From Gammaproteobacteria bacterium (GTDB taxonomy: Bacteria; Pseudomonadota; Gammaproteobacteria; Steroidobacterales; MnTg04): DNA of 14,244 nucleotides. Position numbers and translations under genes: made by a program. The notes beneath the pieces were generated by a model, which worked only from the letters and a program-made list of their open reading frames with translations, had not been told where the DNA came from and searched no databases. Location of the stretch: positions 1-14,244 of the forward strand of contig JAPUHG010000271.1 of the NCBI GenBank assembly GCA_027297845.1, in the 5' to 3' direction. This document shows, piece by piece, positions 1 to 6,623 of this stretch (the first letter of the stretch is position 1; each line of letters starts with the position of its first letter).

Positions 1-1
1 G

Positions 2-934
2 GCGCCATTCGCGGTGCGTTCAGACGAAGCCGTTGACTGGCTGCACAAAATGGATCAAGCGTTGAGCACCCTGAATTATCAGGGTGTTTTCGTTCGGCTA
101 CGTGACGGCCAGGTTGACCCGATGAAAGTCATTCATCGCGTACACGACGGTGTGGCTGTAGAAAGGCTGATTGCGTTGGATGAGGTCGGCCGCGAAATCA
201 TTTCCAGTGGCGAAGAGGTGGTCTGTTTTTACCCCGATTCCGAATCGGTGGTGGTTGAGAAACGATCCGGGCACTCGCCGTTGCTGGGTGCTGTCCCCGC
301 GCTCAACGATGAAGTGCTGAGTAATTACGTACTCACGCTAAAAAGCGGCAAGCCCATTATGGATCGCACAGTGATGATTATCGATGTCACTCCGAAGGAT
401 CATTTTCGGTATGGCTATCGGCTTTGGCTGGATGAGCAGACCGGATTGCCATTGATCTCACAGGTCCGCGGAGGGCAGGGGCAGATTATCGAGCAGATGC
501 GATTTGCCAGTATCTCATTTCCGGATGAAATCCCGGAAGCGGACGTACAGACTGGCGTTGACGCCACCGGGTATCGCTGGACTTATTCAGAGCAAAAGGC
601 CAGTCAGGCGGAAGCTCAGGTGGAACAGGCCTGGCGAGCCGACAAACTTCCTGAGGGTTTTGTACTCTCGGTATATCGAATGGATAATCAGTCACAGGCG
701 GCGCAACCCGTTGTGCATATGGTCTATAGCGACGGCCTCGCGTCGGTTTCGGTGTTTGTGGAAAAACCCGCTCCGGATGAGAATCCGCGCAAAGGGGCAT
801 CGCAGATCGGTGCCGCCAATGCGTTTTCATTGCTGGTCGAAGAGCACCTGGTAACCGCCATCGGGGAAGTCCCGGCGGTCACGGTGCGCGATATTGCCAA
901 CTCGGTGGTAGTAGCGGGTACCACCATCAACTGA
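2..934 (+). CDS. rseB: Sigma-E regulatory protein RseB/MucB, 5' partial
   Basis: This is the periplasmic regulator that binds the anti-sigma factor RseA/MucA and shields it from proteolysis until envelope stress (mislocalised lipoprotein or LPS) releases it. The frame is open from base 2, before the GTG at 14. The first residues (A-P-F-A-V-R-S-D-E-A) look like the end of a signal peptide running into the mature protein, so the true start lies upstream of the window. About 310 residues are visible, close to the full mature length of E. coli RseB (318 with signal). The MucB pattern is clear: an N-terminal LolA/LppX-like half with a W-L-x-x-M-x-x-A opening and a Y-G-Y-R-L-W-L-D strand, and a C-terminal half with L-P-x-G-F and Y-S-D-G-L-x-S-V-S-V-F. 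It overlaps rseC by one base (TGATG), as expected for a rseABC operon. The start and signal peptide cannot be placed. Confidence 0.93.
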   Translation, partial: APFAVRSDEAVDWLHKMDQALSTLNYQGVFVRLRDGQVDPMKVIHRVHDGVAVERLIALDEVGREIISSGEEVVCFYPDSESVVVEKRSGHSPLLGAVPALNDEVLSNYVLTLKSGKPIMDRTVMIIDVTPKDHFRYGYRLWLDEQTGLPLISQVRGGQGQIIEQMRFASISFPDEIPEADVQTGVDATGYRWTYSEQKASQAEAQVEQAWRADKLPEGFVLSVYRMDNQSQAAQPVVHMVYSDGLASVSVFVEKPAPDENPRKGASQIGAANAFSLLVEEHLVTAIGEVPAVTVRDIANSVVVAGTTIN

Positions 935-1356
935 TGATCAGGGAACGCGGCTGTGTCGTTCGTATTGCCGGCTCGTTTGCCTGGGTCAGTTGTGAATCTC
1001 GTGCCGGCTGTGAGCGTTGCGCGCAAGGCAAGGGTTGCGGAGGCGGATTGCTCAGCAAGCTGCTTGGTGATCGCCTGTTTCAATTACGCGTGCCGGCGCC
1101 TGATGACATCAAGGTAGGCGACCAGGTTCAGCTGGGTATTTCCGAAAGAGCGTTACTCGGCGCCTCCTGCCTGGTGTACCTGTTGCCTCTGTTCGCGTTG
1201 CTGATGGGTGCCCTGCTTGGTGATTTTCTGGGTGGCGATGTACCCGCATTGTTGCTCGGCGGGTCCGCCTTTTTTTCCAGTTTCCTTGCCCTGCACGTTT
1301 TCCGGGATCGGATAGCCCGCAGCAGCCGGTTTCAACCAGTGATCCTAAGAGTCTGA
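934..1356 (+). CDS. rseC: RseC/MucC family inner-membrane protein (SoxR-reducing/sigma-E regulation)
   Basis: RseC/MucC proteins are small inner-membrane proteins that modulate sigma-E and take part in the SoxR-reducing system. The 140-residue product has the family's N-terminal cysteine cluster, with Cys20, Cys26, Cys29 and Cys35 in a C-x5-C-x2-C-x5-C arrangement. A short soluble stretch (V-x-V-P then V-G-D-x-V-x-L-G-I) follows. Two hydrophobic segments lie at about residues 72-95 and 100-120, then a basic tail ending in F-Q-P-V-I-L, very like the E. coli ending. The ATG sits inside the rseB stop (TGATG) with no separate Shine-Dalgarno, so translation is probably coupled. The gene is slightly shorter than E. 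coli RseC (159 aa). A mucD/degP gene, which follows mucC in Pseudomonas, is absent here. The order is like that of E. coli. Confidence 0.93.
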   Translation: MIRERGCVVRIAGSFAWVSCESRAGCERCAQGKGCGGGLLSKLLGDRLFQLRVPAPDDIKVGDQVQLGISERALLGASCLVYLLPLFALLMGALLGDFLGGDVPALLLGGSAFFSSFLALHVFRDRIARSSRFQPVILRV

Positions 1357-1446
1357 GCGGCAGAAAGTATGCCTACTCGGCAACTGCTCCTGCGTTGCTC
1401 TACCTCCTGCGTCCTTGCAGTCGTACGAAAGCGCCACAGCGGTCCA

Positions 1447-1502
1447 TTTTTCCGTTCTTTTTCGTTGCGTAGCCCCACTATGCGCCTCAAAAGAACGAAA
1501 AA
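1447..1502. repeat. Long hairpin with T-rich and A-rich arms
   Basis: The left arm TTTTTCCGTTCTTTT (1447-1461) pairs with AAAAGAACGAAAAA (1489-1502), with one extra C bulged on the left. An inner stem GCGTAG (1467-1472) pairs with CTATGC (1478-1483), including one G-T wobble, around a CCCCA loop. CAGCG at 1437-1441 and CGCTG at 1510-1514 could extend the base after a mismatched interval. It is not a classical Rho-independent terminator, because the stem is A/T-rich and no U tract follows a GC stem. Confidence 0.6.
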
Positions 1503-1561
1503 CTGTCCGCGCTGCGACCCTTTCTCACTACGGATATTTCTACCGCGCAGACTCCTGGCCA

Positions 1562-1716
1562 GGTTTATTCATGAAAGCGCCCGCGCCCTCGCTTGATCCT
1601 TGCCCGCACACGAGATTTTCCTCCTTCGGAAATACCCACGGACATTCCGCTCGGTCAGAAAATCCCGTGTACAAACAATGGCCTGCGCAATCATCGCGAC
1701 GATTCATGAATAAGCC
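1562..1716. repeat. 155-bp segment bounded by inverted TTATTCATGAA repeats
   Basis: GGTTTATTCATGAA at 1562-1575 and its near-perfect reverse complement TTCATGAATAAGCC at 1703-1716 (13 of 14 match, inner 11 perfect) bound the segment. An internal inverted pair, ACACGAGATTTTC (1608-1620) and GAAAATCCCGTGT (1658-1670), matches at 12 of 13 positions. Each outer arm holds the palindrome TTCATGAA. The nested design fits a small non-autonomous element, but I see no clear flanking target-site duplication. Confidence 0.5.
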
Positions 1717-1730
1717 GAGCTAGGATGACG

Positions 1731-1976
1731 ATGACCGTAAGACTGATTTTGTATAGCCGCGAGGCATGCGGCCTGTGCGATGAAATGCTCGCGCAACTGG
1801 AGCCGTTGTTGAGCACCTGCCAGGCCAGCGTAGAGGTCGTCGACATCGGCGGTGATCCGGAGCTGATGCGCCGCTTTGGCTTGCGCATCCCCGTGCTGCT
1901 TTGCCAGGGCGAAATCCTGTGCGAGGGGCGGCTCGACGCCGACCTGGTCGAGCAACGTCTGCGTCGGCACAGTTAA
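1731..1976 (+). CDS. Glutaredoxin-like (DUF836-type) small thiol protein
   Basis: This is a small thioredoxin-fold protein of the glutaredoxin-like DUF836 type. It is expected to be cytoplasmic and to act in thiol-disulfide exchange, with partner unknown. The 81-residue product opens with a beta strand (R-L-I-L-Y-S-R), then the redox motif C-G-L-C (Cys13, Cys16), a helix D-E-M-L-A-Q-L, a second strand V-E-V-V-D-I, and the thioredoxin-fold cis-proline site R-I-P-V-L (Pro54), ending with a G-x-L-D-A-D-L-V-E helix. I chose the ATG at 1731 over the one at 1725, because AGGA at 1722-1725 is then about 5 bases upstream. The other choice adds only two residues. It lies just downstream of the repeat interval and about 80 bases before lepA. 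Similar genes occur near lepA in other gammaproteobacteria, from family knowledge and not checked here. Confidence 0.8.
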   Translation: MTVRLILYSREACGLCDEMLAQLEPLLSTCQASVEVVDIGGDPELMRRFGLRIPVLLCQGEILCEGRLDADLVEQRLRRHS

Positions 1977-2001
1977 TCGAGCATGCATGTCAGCCAGCGT
2001 C

Positions 2002-2007
2002 TATAAT
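2002..2007 (+). promoter_or_regulatory. Candidate -10 box of a promoter for lepA
   Basis: A consensus TATAAT lies between the glutaredoxin stop and the lepA start. At the usual 16-18 base spacing upstream the -35 region is a poor match to TTGACA. Transcription would begin near 2013-2015, giving a leader of about 43 bases to the lepA ATG. It could drive the lepA-lepB-rnc-era run independently of the sigma-E operon. Confidence 0.45.
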
Positions 2008-2056
2008 CCACGCTGTTGCCCTCTTGGAGTGTGTGGTTACCCGCATATTTTTTAGC

Positions 2057-3856
2057 ATGGATCGCGAGCGCATCCGGAATTTTTCCATCATCGCGCACAT
2101 TGACCACGGCAAGTCCACCATCGCGGATCGGTTTATCCAGATCTGCGGTGGTCTCGTTGAACGTGAAATGTCCGAGCAGGTCCTGGATTCCATGGATCTG
2201 GAGCGTGAGCGTGGAATTACCATCAAGGCACAAGCGGTTTCCCTGAACTACAAGGCCGATGACGGCGGGGACTACTTGCTGAATTTCATCGATACACCCG
2301 GGCACGTGGATTTTTCCTATGAAGTATCGCGTTCGTTGTCGGCCTGCGAGGGAGCCTTGCTCGTTGTCGATGCAGCACAGGGTGTGGAAGCCCAAAGCGT
2401 CGCCAATTGTTACACCGCAATCGAGCAGGGGCTCGAAGTCGTGCCGGTTCTCAACAAGCTGGATTTACCATCCGCCGAACCCGAACGGGTTATCCAGGAA
2501 ATCGAGGAGATCATCGGCATTGAAGCCAGTGACGCCTTGCAAATAAGCGCGAAAACCGGTGAAGGCGTACGCGCGGTTCTGGAACAGCTGATAACGAGAA
2601 TACCGCCACCGGGCGGTGATCCCGATGCCCCATTGCAGGCCCTGATTATCGATTCCTGGTTTGATAATTACGTTGGCGTCGTTTCGCTGGTCCGAATCGT
2701 CAATGGCGTGTTACGACTAAAAGACAAGTTCGTCGTCATGTCGACAGGCAGAAGCCATCAGCTTGACAGGATCGGCCGGTTTACCCCGAAAATGTCCGAT
2801 ACCACCGAACTGGGCCCGGGTGAGGTCGGTTTTGTCATCGCCGCCATCAAGGAAGTACACGGGGCACCGGTTGGCGATACGCTGACGCTGGAAAAAAATC
2901 CCTGTAAGAAACCGCTGATTGGTTTCAAGCAGGTTCAACCGCGGGTCTTTGCCGGCTTATTCCCCGTTTCATCGGACGATTACGAGGGGTTTCGCGACGC
3001 CCTCGAGAAACTCGGTCTAAATGACGCGGCGTTGCACTATGAGCCGGAAAACTCCACTGCCCTGGGGTTTGGTTTCCGCTGTGGATTTCTCGGCATGCTG
3101 CATATGGAGATCATCCAGGAACGACTGGAGCGCGAATATGACCTGAATCTGATCACCACCGCGCCCACGGTTATTTACGAAGTGCAAACGACGGCGGGAG
3201 AGACCCTGCATATCGACAATCCTGCCAGGTTGCCAGACAGTAACCAGGTGAGCGAAATTCGCGAACCGATCATTGAAGCGACGATACTGGTGCCGCCGGT
3301 GCATGTCGGCGCAGTCATTAAACTTTGCGTTGCAAAACGCGGTGTCCAGACACGCATGCAATACCTGGGAAACCAGGTGTCTCTCGGATATGAATTACCA
3401 CTGGCCGAGGTGGTCCTGGATTTTTTTGACAGGCTGAAATCGGTTAGCCGCGGGTACGCGTCATTCGATTATCAATTCGCCCGCTTTCAGGCCGCGCCGC
3501 TGGTCAAACTGGATATCCAGATCAATAAAGAGCGGGTCGATGCGTTGTCGGTTATCCTGCATCGGGATGCCGCCTATCGGCGAGGACGGGAAGTGGTCGA
3601 TAAAATGCGCGAGCTGTTGCCGCGGCAAATGTTCGAATTCTCCGTACAGGCTTCGATCGGAAACAAGGTAATTGCCAGTGCCTCCATCCGTGCGCTCAGA
3701 AAGAACGTGACGGCAAAATGTTATGGCGGGGACATCACTCGGAAAAGAAAATTACTGGAAAAGCAAAAGGCCGGCAAGCGGCGAATGAAGCAGATCGGCT
3801 CGGTGGAAATCCCCCAGGAAGCGTTTCTTGCGGTGTTGCAGGTGGAGAAGAAATAG
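2057..3856 (+). CDS. lepA: Elongation factor 4 (LepA), ribosomal back-translocating GTPase
   Basis: LepA/EF4 is a translational GTPase that acts on stalled or mistranslocated ribosomes and assists initiation and 30S biogenesis. The 599-residue product has exactly the E. coli length. G1 A-H-I-D-H-G-K-S-T lies at 13-21, G3 D-T-P-G-H at 79-83 and G4 N-K-L-D at 133-136. The family-specific stretches W-F-D-N-Y-x-G-V-V-S, F-P-V-S-S-D-D-Y-E and G-F-G-F-R-C-G-F-L-G-x-L-H-M-E are all present. It ends with the LepA-specific C-terminal domain, including A-K-C-Y-G-G-D-I and the basic K-Q-K-x-G-K-x-R-M-K-Q-I-G segment. The frame stays open upstream to 1901, overlapping the glutaredoxin gene. The ATG at 2057 is preferred because it reproduces the family N-terminus (x-x-I-R-N-F-S-I-I-A-H-I-D). 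An in-frame GTG at 2033 is a weaker choice. There is no strong Shine-Dalgarno before 2057. Confidence 0.98.
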   Translation: MDRERIRNFSIIAHIDHGKSTIADRFIQICGGLVEREMSEQVLDSMDLERERGITIKAQAVSLNYKADDGGDYLLNFIDTPGHVDFSYEVSRSLSACEGALLVVDAAQGVEAQSVANCYTAIEQGLEVVPVLNKLDLPSAEPERVIQEIEEIIGIEASDALQISAKTGEGVRAVLEQLITRIPPPGGDPDAPLQALIIDSWFDNYVGVVSLVRIVNGVLRLKDKFVVMSTGRSHQLDRIGRFTPKMSDTTELGPGEVGFVIAAIKEVHGAPVGDTLTLEKNPCKKPLIGFKQVQPRVFAGLFPVSSDDYEGFRDALEKLGLNDAALHYEPENSTALGFGFRCGFLGMLHMEIIQERLEREYDLNLITTAPTVIYEVQTTAGETLHIDNPARLPDSNQVSEIREPIIEATILVPPVHVGAVIKLCVAKRGVQTRMQYLGNQVSLGYELPLAEVVLDFFDRLKSVSRGYASFDYQFARFQAAPLVKLDIQINKERVDALSVILHRDAAYRRGREVVDKMRELLPRQMFEFSVQASIGNKVIASASIRALRKNVTAKCYGGDITRKRKLLEKQKAGKRRMKQIGSVEIPQEAFLAVLQVEKK

Positions 3857-3892
3857 CCAATACTGCTCCGAAATTAAGCAGAGGTTAGCTAC

Positions 3893-4663
3893 ATGGTTTT
3901 TGATTTTGCATTGATTTTGTTTATTGCCACATTGTTCACCGGTGCGATCTGGCTGCTCGATGTGCTGGTCTTGCGCTCGCGGCGCGCAACCGTGGACGGG
4001 TCGGCTAGTGAACCGGTACTGGTCGAGTATTGCCGTACTTTTTTCCCGGTTATCCTGGTTGTCCTGCTGGTCCGGTCCTTTTTGTTCGAGCCGTTTCGGA
4101 TTCCGTCCGATTCGATGATGCCAACCCTGCTGGATGGCGATTTTATTTTTGTGAACAAGTACGCATACGGCATACGCCTGCCGGTGATAAACAAGAAGAT
4201 AATTGACATAGATGAACCCGGGCGTGGAGATGTGGTGGTGTTCCGGCTGCCATCGGACCCAAGTACGAATTACATCAAGCGTGTCGTAGGGCTGCCGGGT
4301 GATCGTATCGGGTATAGTGCGAATCGACTGTATATCAACGGCGAACCGATGCCGGTGAATGTACGAGGCGCCTACCGGGAACATGGCTACCAGGGAAACC
4401 TGGTGGTGGAGTCGATAGACGGCAAGGAGCATAAAGTGCTCCTGTTGCCGCAACGTTACAGCCGGGAGGGCGAGTGGCAGGTTCCGGATGGCCATTTTTT
4501 TGTCATGGGCGACAACCGGGATAACAGCAGGGACAGCCGGTTTCCGGGTGTTGGTGCGATACCGGAGTCTCAGTTGGTTGGCCGGGCGGTCAGAATCTGG
4601 ATGAACTGGAATTTTCCAGAGGACGGACCACTTTGGAATCGTGTGGGCGAGAAAATAGAGTAA
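3893..4663 (+). CDS. lepB: Signal peptidase I (LepB)
   Basis: This membrane serine protease removes signal peptides from exported preproteins at the periplasmic face of the inner membrane. The 256-residue product has two N-terminal hydrophobic segments (about 3-27 and 50-65) flanking a short charged loop, then the catalytic domain. The nucleophile is Ser74 in I-P-S-D-S-M-M-P-T-L, and the general base is Lys129 in Y-I-K-R-V-V-G-L-P-G-D. The later box G-D-N-R-D-N-S-R-D-S-R and G-x-A-V-R-I-W are also present. It is shorter than the E. coli enzyme (324 aa) and nearer to pseudomonad sizes. AGAGG at 3880-3884 sits 8 bases before the ATG. The gap to lepA is 36 bases, so they are probably cotranscribed. 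Confidence 0.97.
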   Translation: MVFDFALILFIATLFTGAIWLLDVLVLRSRRATVDGSASEPVLVEYCRTFFPVILVVLLVRSFLFEPFRIPSDSMMPTLLDGDFIFVNKYAYGIRLPVINKKIIDIDEPGRGDVVVFRLPSDPSTNYIKRVVGLPGDRIGYSANRLYINGEPMPVNVRGAYREHGYQGNLVVESIDGKEHKVLLLPQRYSREGEWQVPDGHFFVMGDNRDNSRDSRFPGVGAIPESQLVGRAVRIWMNWNFPEDGPLWNRVGEKIE

Positions 4664-4685
4664 TCATTAGGAACAGGAGAGAGCC

Positions 4686-5054
4686 ATGCTGAAACGACAA
4701 GAGGGAATGACACTTCTCGGGTTTCTGATAATTGCGGCGTTGGCCGGCCTGCTTGTTTTCGCTGGTATTCGATTGACGCCCGTATACCTGGAATACATGA
4801 AGGTAGTAACGGTGCTCGATGGTGTAAAAAAGGAATTCGATGGCACCGCGGTGGAGTTGCCCGGGTTGAGACGATCAATCCAAAAGCGTTTTGACATTGA
4901 AAGCGTGATGATTATCCATGTTCAGGATATACGCATTCGTAAAAGCGGCACCGGTGGTTACATACTGGATGTGAAATACGCACACAAAGCGCCATACATC
5001 GCGAATATCAATTTCGTTGTGGACTTCCAAAAGACTGTCGAGATTGTTCGGTGA
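4686..5054 (+). CDS. DUF4845 membrane protein with pilin-like N-terminus
   Basis: This is a conserved protein of unknown function, found between lepB and rnc in pseudomonads (the PA0769 position) and relatives. The 122-residue product starts with a short basic stretch, then G-M-T-L-L-G-F-L followed by a hydrophobic segment to about residue 28. This resembles a type IV prepilin leader, with a Gly-Met junction at residues 7-8. The rest is a small soluble domain with charged helices (Y-L-E-Y-M-K-V, L-R-R-S-I-Q-K-R-F) and strands near the C-terminus, likely periplasmic. AGGAGA at 4675-4680 is 5 bases before the ATG. The TGA overlaps the GTG of rnc (GTGA). Whether PilD-type cleavage occurs is not known. 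The membrane anchor is the safer reading. Confidence 0.85.
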   Translation: MLKRQEGMTLLGFLIIAALAGLLVFAGIRLTPVYLEYMKVVTVLDGVKKEFDGTAVELPGLRRSIQKRFDIESVMIIHVQDIRIRKSGTGGYILDVKYAHKAPYIANINFVVDFQKTVEIVR

Positions 5055-5740
5055 TACAGACGGCGGATATGCCGGCTAAATGGTTAGACGAGAAATTCAA
5101 TTACCGCTTTTCTGATGCCAGCCTGCTACTGGCCGCGCTAACACATCGCAGCGCAGGTGGCCGCAACAACTAGCTACACGAGTATCTTGGGGATGCGATA
5201 CTCGGAGTTCTGGTAGCAAAGAATCTCTATCATGCTTTTCCCAACGCCAGCGAAGGTGAACTGACCCGCAGGCGTGCCGCGCTTGTGCGCAAAGAAACAC
5301 TCTTTGAAATTGCGACAGAACTGGAGCTGGGCCCGCAGATCAGGCTTGGTTCAGGCGAATTGAAATCGGGTGGTTATCGACGGGATTCCATTCTTGCAGA
5401 CAGCCTGGAAGCATTGTTTGGCGCAATTTTTCTCGATAGCGGTATGGGTGCGGTCGAGAAAATTATCGAGACGCTTTTTGGTCAGCGAATGATGGATGTA
5501 CCGGCCGGTGAACTTAAAGACCCCAAGACCCGTCTACAGGAATATCTTCAATCCAGGGGCTTGTCGTTACCCGTATACGAGGTAGAGGAGACCCAGGGGC
5601 AGGCACACGAGCAGACCTTTAGGGTTAGTTGCAAAGCAGCGGATCTGGGTTTGACAGATCATGGCACAGGCAAGAGCAGACGTCGCGCAGAGCAAAGTGC
5701 GGCGGCAAAAATTCTGGAAAATATTGCCAATGAGCAATGA
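5051..5740 (+). pseudogene. rnc: Ribonuclease III, interrupted by in-frame TAG at codon 41
   Basis: RNase III cuts double-stranded RNA, including the rRNA precursor. From the GTG at 5051 (overlapping the DUF4845 stop) the frame reads a normal start of the domain (K-F-N-Y-R-F, L-T-H-R-S-A-G-G-R-N-N) and then meets TAG at 5171-5173. After it the same frame continues L-H-E-Y-L-G-D-A-I-L and a normal remainder: G-E-L-x-R-R-R-A-A-L-V, G-S-G-E-L-K-S-G-G, D-S-I-L-A-D-S-L-E-A-L, then the dsRNA-binding domain from D-P-K-T-R-L-Q-E-Y-L-Q-S-R-G. Where the family has N-E-R-L-E-(F/Y)-L-G-D, this gene has N-stop-L-H-E-Y-L-G-D. Read through, it would have 229 codons, matching normal length. The first product would be 40 residues. 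Restart at the GTG at 5285 would lack the first metal-binding carboxylates. ATG at 5069 is an alternative start. It could be a recent pseudogene, a local sequencing or assembly error, or readthrough. Confidence 0.88.
5171..5173 (+). other. In-frame amber codon inside the RNase III signature
   Basis: The TAG occupies the position of the glutamate in N-E-R-L-E. The next two codons, CTA and CAC, encode Leu and His where Arg and Leu are expected. The reading frame on both sides is the same, so this is a substitution cluster within about 8 bases and not a frameshift. Confidence 0.9.
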
Positions 5741-6623
5741 GTTTCGTTGCGGGTTCGTCGCGCTGGTCGGACGACCAAATGTTGGTAAATCAACATTGCT
5801 CAATCGCCTGGTCGGGAAAAAGATCAGCATTGTGACGCCAAAAGCACAAACCACCAGACACCGTATTCTTGGAATTGTCACGCGGCCGGATGTCCAGGTG
5901 ATCCTGGTCGATACACCGGGACTGCATCGAAGTGACTCGAGCTACCTGAATCGGCTGATGAACCAAGCAGCAATTACCGGGCTCGACGATGCCGATTTGG
6001 TTCTGTTCATCACTGAAGCGTTGCGCTGGAACGAAAAGGATCAGCGGGTGCTGGATATTCTGAGCAGCCGCGATCGGCAGGTTGTCCTGGTCATCAACAA
6101 AATAGATCAAGTTCGGGACAAGAAGCAGTTGCTGCCGTTTATCGCGATGCTCAGCAAGAAAGCAGATTTTGCCGCCGTGGTGCCGGTATCCGCCAGAAAA
6201 TCGATTGGTCTGGACAGTCTGAACGATGAGATTTTGCCGCGCCTGCCAGTCTCACCCGCATTGTTCGACAGTGGGCAGCTTACCGATCGCAGCCGCGAAT
6301 TTCAGGCCGCGGAAATTATTCGTGAAAAGCTGATGCTGATGTTGCAGGAGGAAGTGCCATACGGGACGACCGTGCAAATAGAACGCTATGAAAAAAGCGG
6401 TAAGGGGTATGCGATTTCCGCCCTGATATGGGTTGCTCGGTCCGGACAGAAAAAAATAGTGATTGGATCGAAAGGCAGCATGTTAAAAAAAATCGGCGAA
6501 TCTGCGCGCAAGGATTTGAAACGGCTTGTCGGGGAGCCGGTTCACCTGGAGATGTGGGTTAAAGTCAAGGAAAAATGGGCGGACAATGAAATGGCGGTCA
6601 AGAGCATGGGGTATGAGTTGTAG
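5730..6623 (+). CDS. era: GTPase Era, 16S rRNA-binding ribosome assembly factor
   Basis: Era is an essential GTPase that binds the 3' end of 16S rRNA and guides 30S maturation. The 297-residue product (E. coli 301) carries G1 G-R-P-N-V-G-K-S at 14-21, the effector stretch Q-T-T-R-H-R-I-L-G-I, G3 V-D-T-P-G-L-H, G4 N-K-I-D and a V-S-A G5 box. The C-terminal KH domain has G-S-K-G and the family ending P-V-H-L-E-M-W-V-K-V-K with W-A-D-N. The ATG at 5730 is chosen because it gives the normal family N-terminus. The frame is open further upstream to 5661 only inside rnc. It overlaps the rnc frame by 11 bases and has only a weak Shine-Dalgarno, so it probably depends on translation reaching the end of rnc. 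That matters because rnc is interrupted. Confidence 0.97.
   Translation: MSNEFRCGFVALVGRPNVGKSTLLNRLVGKKISIVTPKAQTTRHRILGIVTRPDVQVILVDTPGLHRSDSSYLNRLMNQAAITGLDDADLVLFITEALRWNEKDQRVLDILSSRDRQVVLVINKIDQVRDKKQLLPFIAMLSKKADFAAVVPVSARKSIGLDSLNDEILPRLPVSPALFDSGQLTDRSREFQAAEIIREKLMLMLQEEVPYGTTVQIERYEKSGKGYAISALIWVARSGQKKIVIGSKGSMLKKIGESARKDLKRLVGEPVHLEMWVKVKEKWADNEMAVKSMGYEL

Larger units (their letters stand above)
1357..1724. repeat. Gene-free interval with nested inverted repeats, probable dispersed repeat element
   Basis: About 370 bases lie between rseC and the glutaredoxin gene. The short open frames inside (for example 1369-1596 and 1415-1723) have Arg/Ser/Cys-rich translations with no domain resemblance and overlap each other in different frames. 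The interval instead shows structure. There is a 9-base direct repeat CTCCTGCGT (1387-1395 and 1404-1412). There is a long hairpin at 1447-1502. There is a 14-base inverted pair GGTTTATTCATGAA / TTCATGAATAAGCC with one mismatch (1562-1575 and 1703-1716). Inside that pair lies a 13-base inverted pair with one mismatch (1608-1620 and 1658-1670). This looks like a non-coding, MITE-like or REP-like interspersed repeat. Copy number elsewhere in the genome cannot be judged from this window. Confidence 0.6.

Noticed and set aside
1447..1502. Rho-independent terminator after rseC
   Set aside because: The stem is A/T-rich with symmetrical T and A arms and lacks a GC-rich stem followed by a U run on either strand.
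1369..1723. Two overlapping open frames (75 and 102 codons) between rseC and the glutaredoxin gene
   Set aside because: Arg/Ser/Cys-rich translations without recognisable domains, overlapping in different frames across strong inverted repeats. Best explained as chance frames through a non-coding repeat.
1354..1740. Loss of mucD (DegP-like protease) at the repeat
   Set aside because: Pseudomonas has mucD between mucC and lepA, but E. coli does not, so its absence here needs no deletion event. I cannot tell the two apart from this window.
1901..2056. N-terminal extension of lepA by 52 codons
   Set aside because: It runs through the glutaredoxin gene in another frame. The family N-terminus and length are reproduced exactly from the ATG at 2057.
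3752..4495. 247-codon open frame on the minus strand opposite lepB
   Set aside because: Gln/His-rich translation without domain features, antisense to an unmistakable signal peptidase.
5171..5173. Pyrrolysine or programmed readthrough at the rnc TAG
   Set aside because: No supporting structure or pyl gene is visible, and the flanking residues are altered too. Kept only as something to test under the rnc finding.
5285..5740. A separate short RNase III gene starting at the GTG at 5285
   Set aside because: This GTG is an internal Val codon in the conserved A-A-L-V-R-K-E-T stretch with no Shine-Dalgarno. The homology continues upstream in the same frame past the TAG, so it is one interrupted gene.
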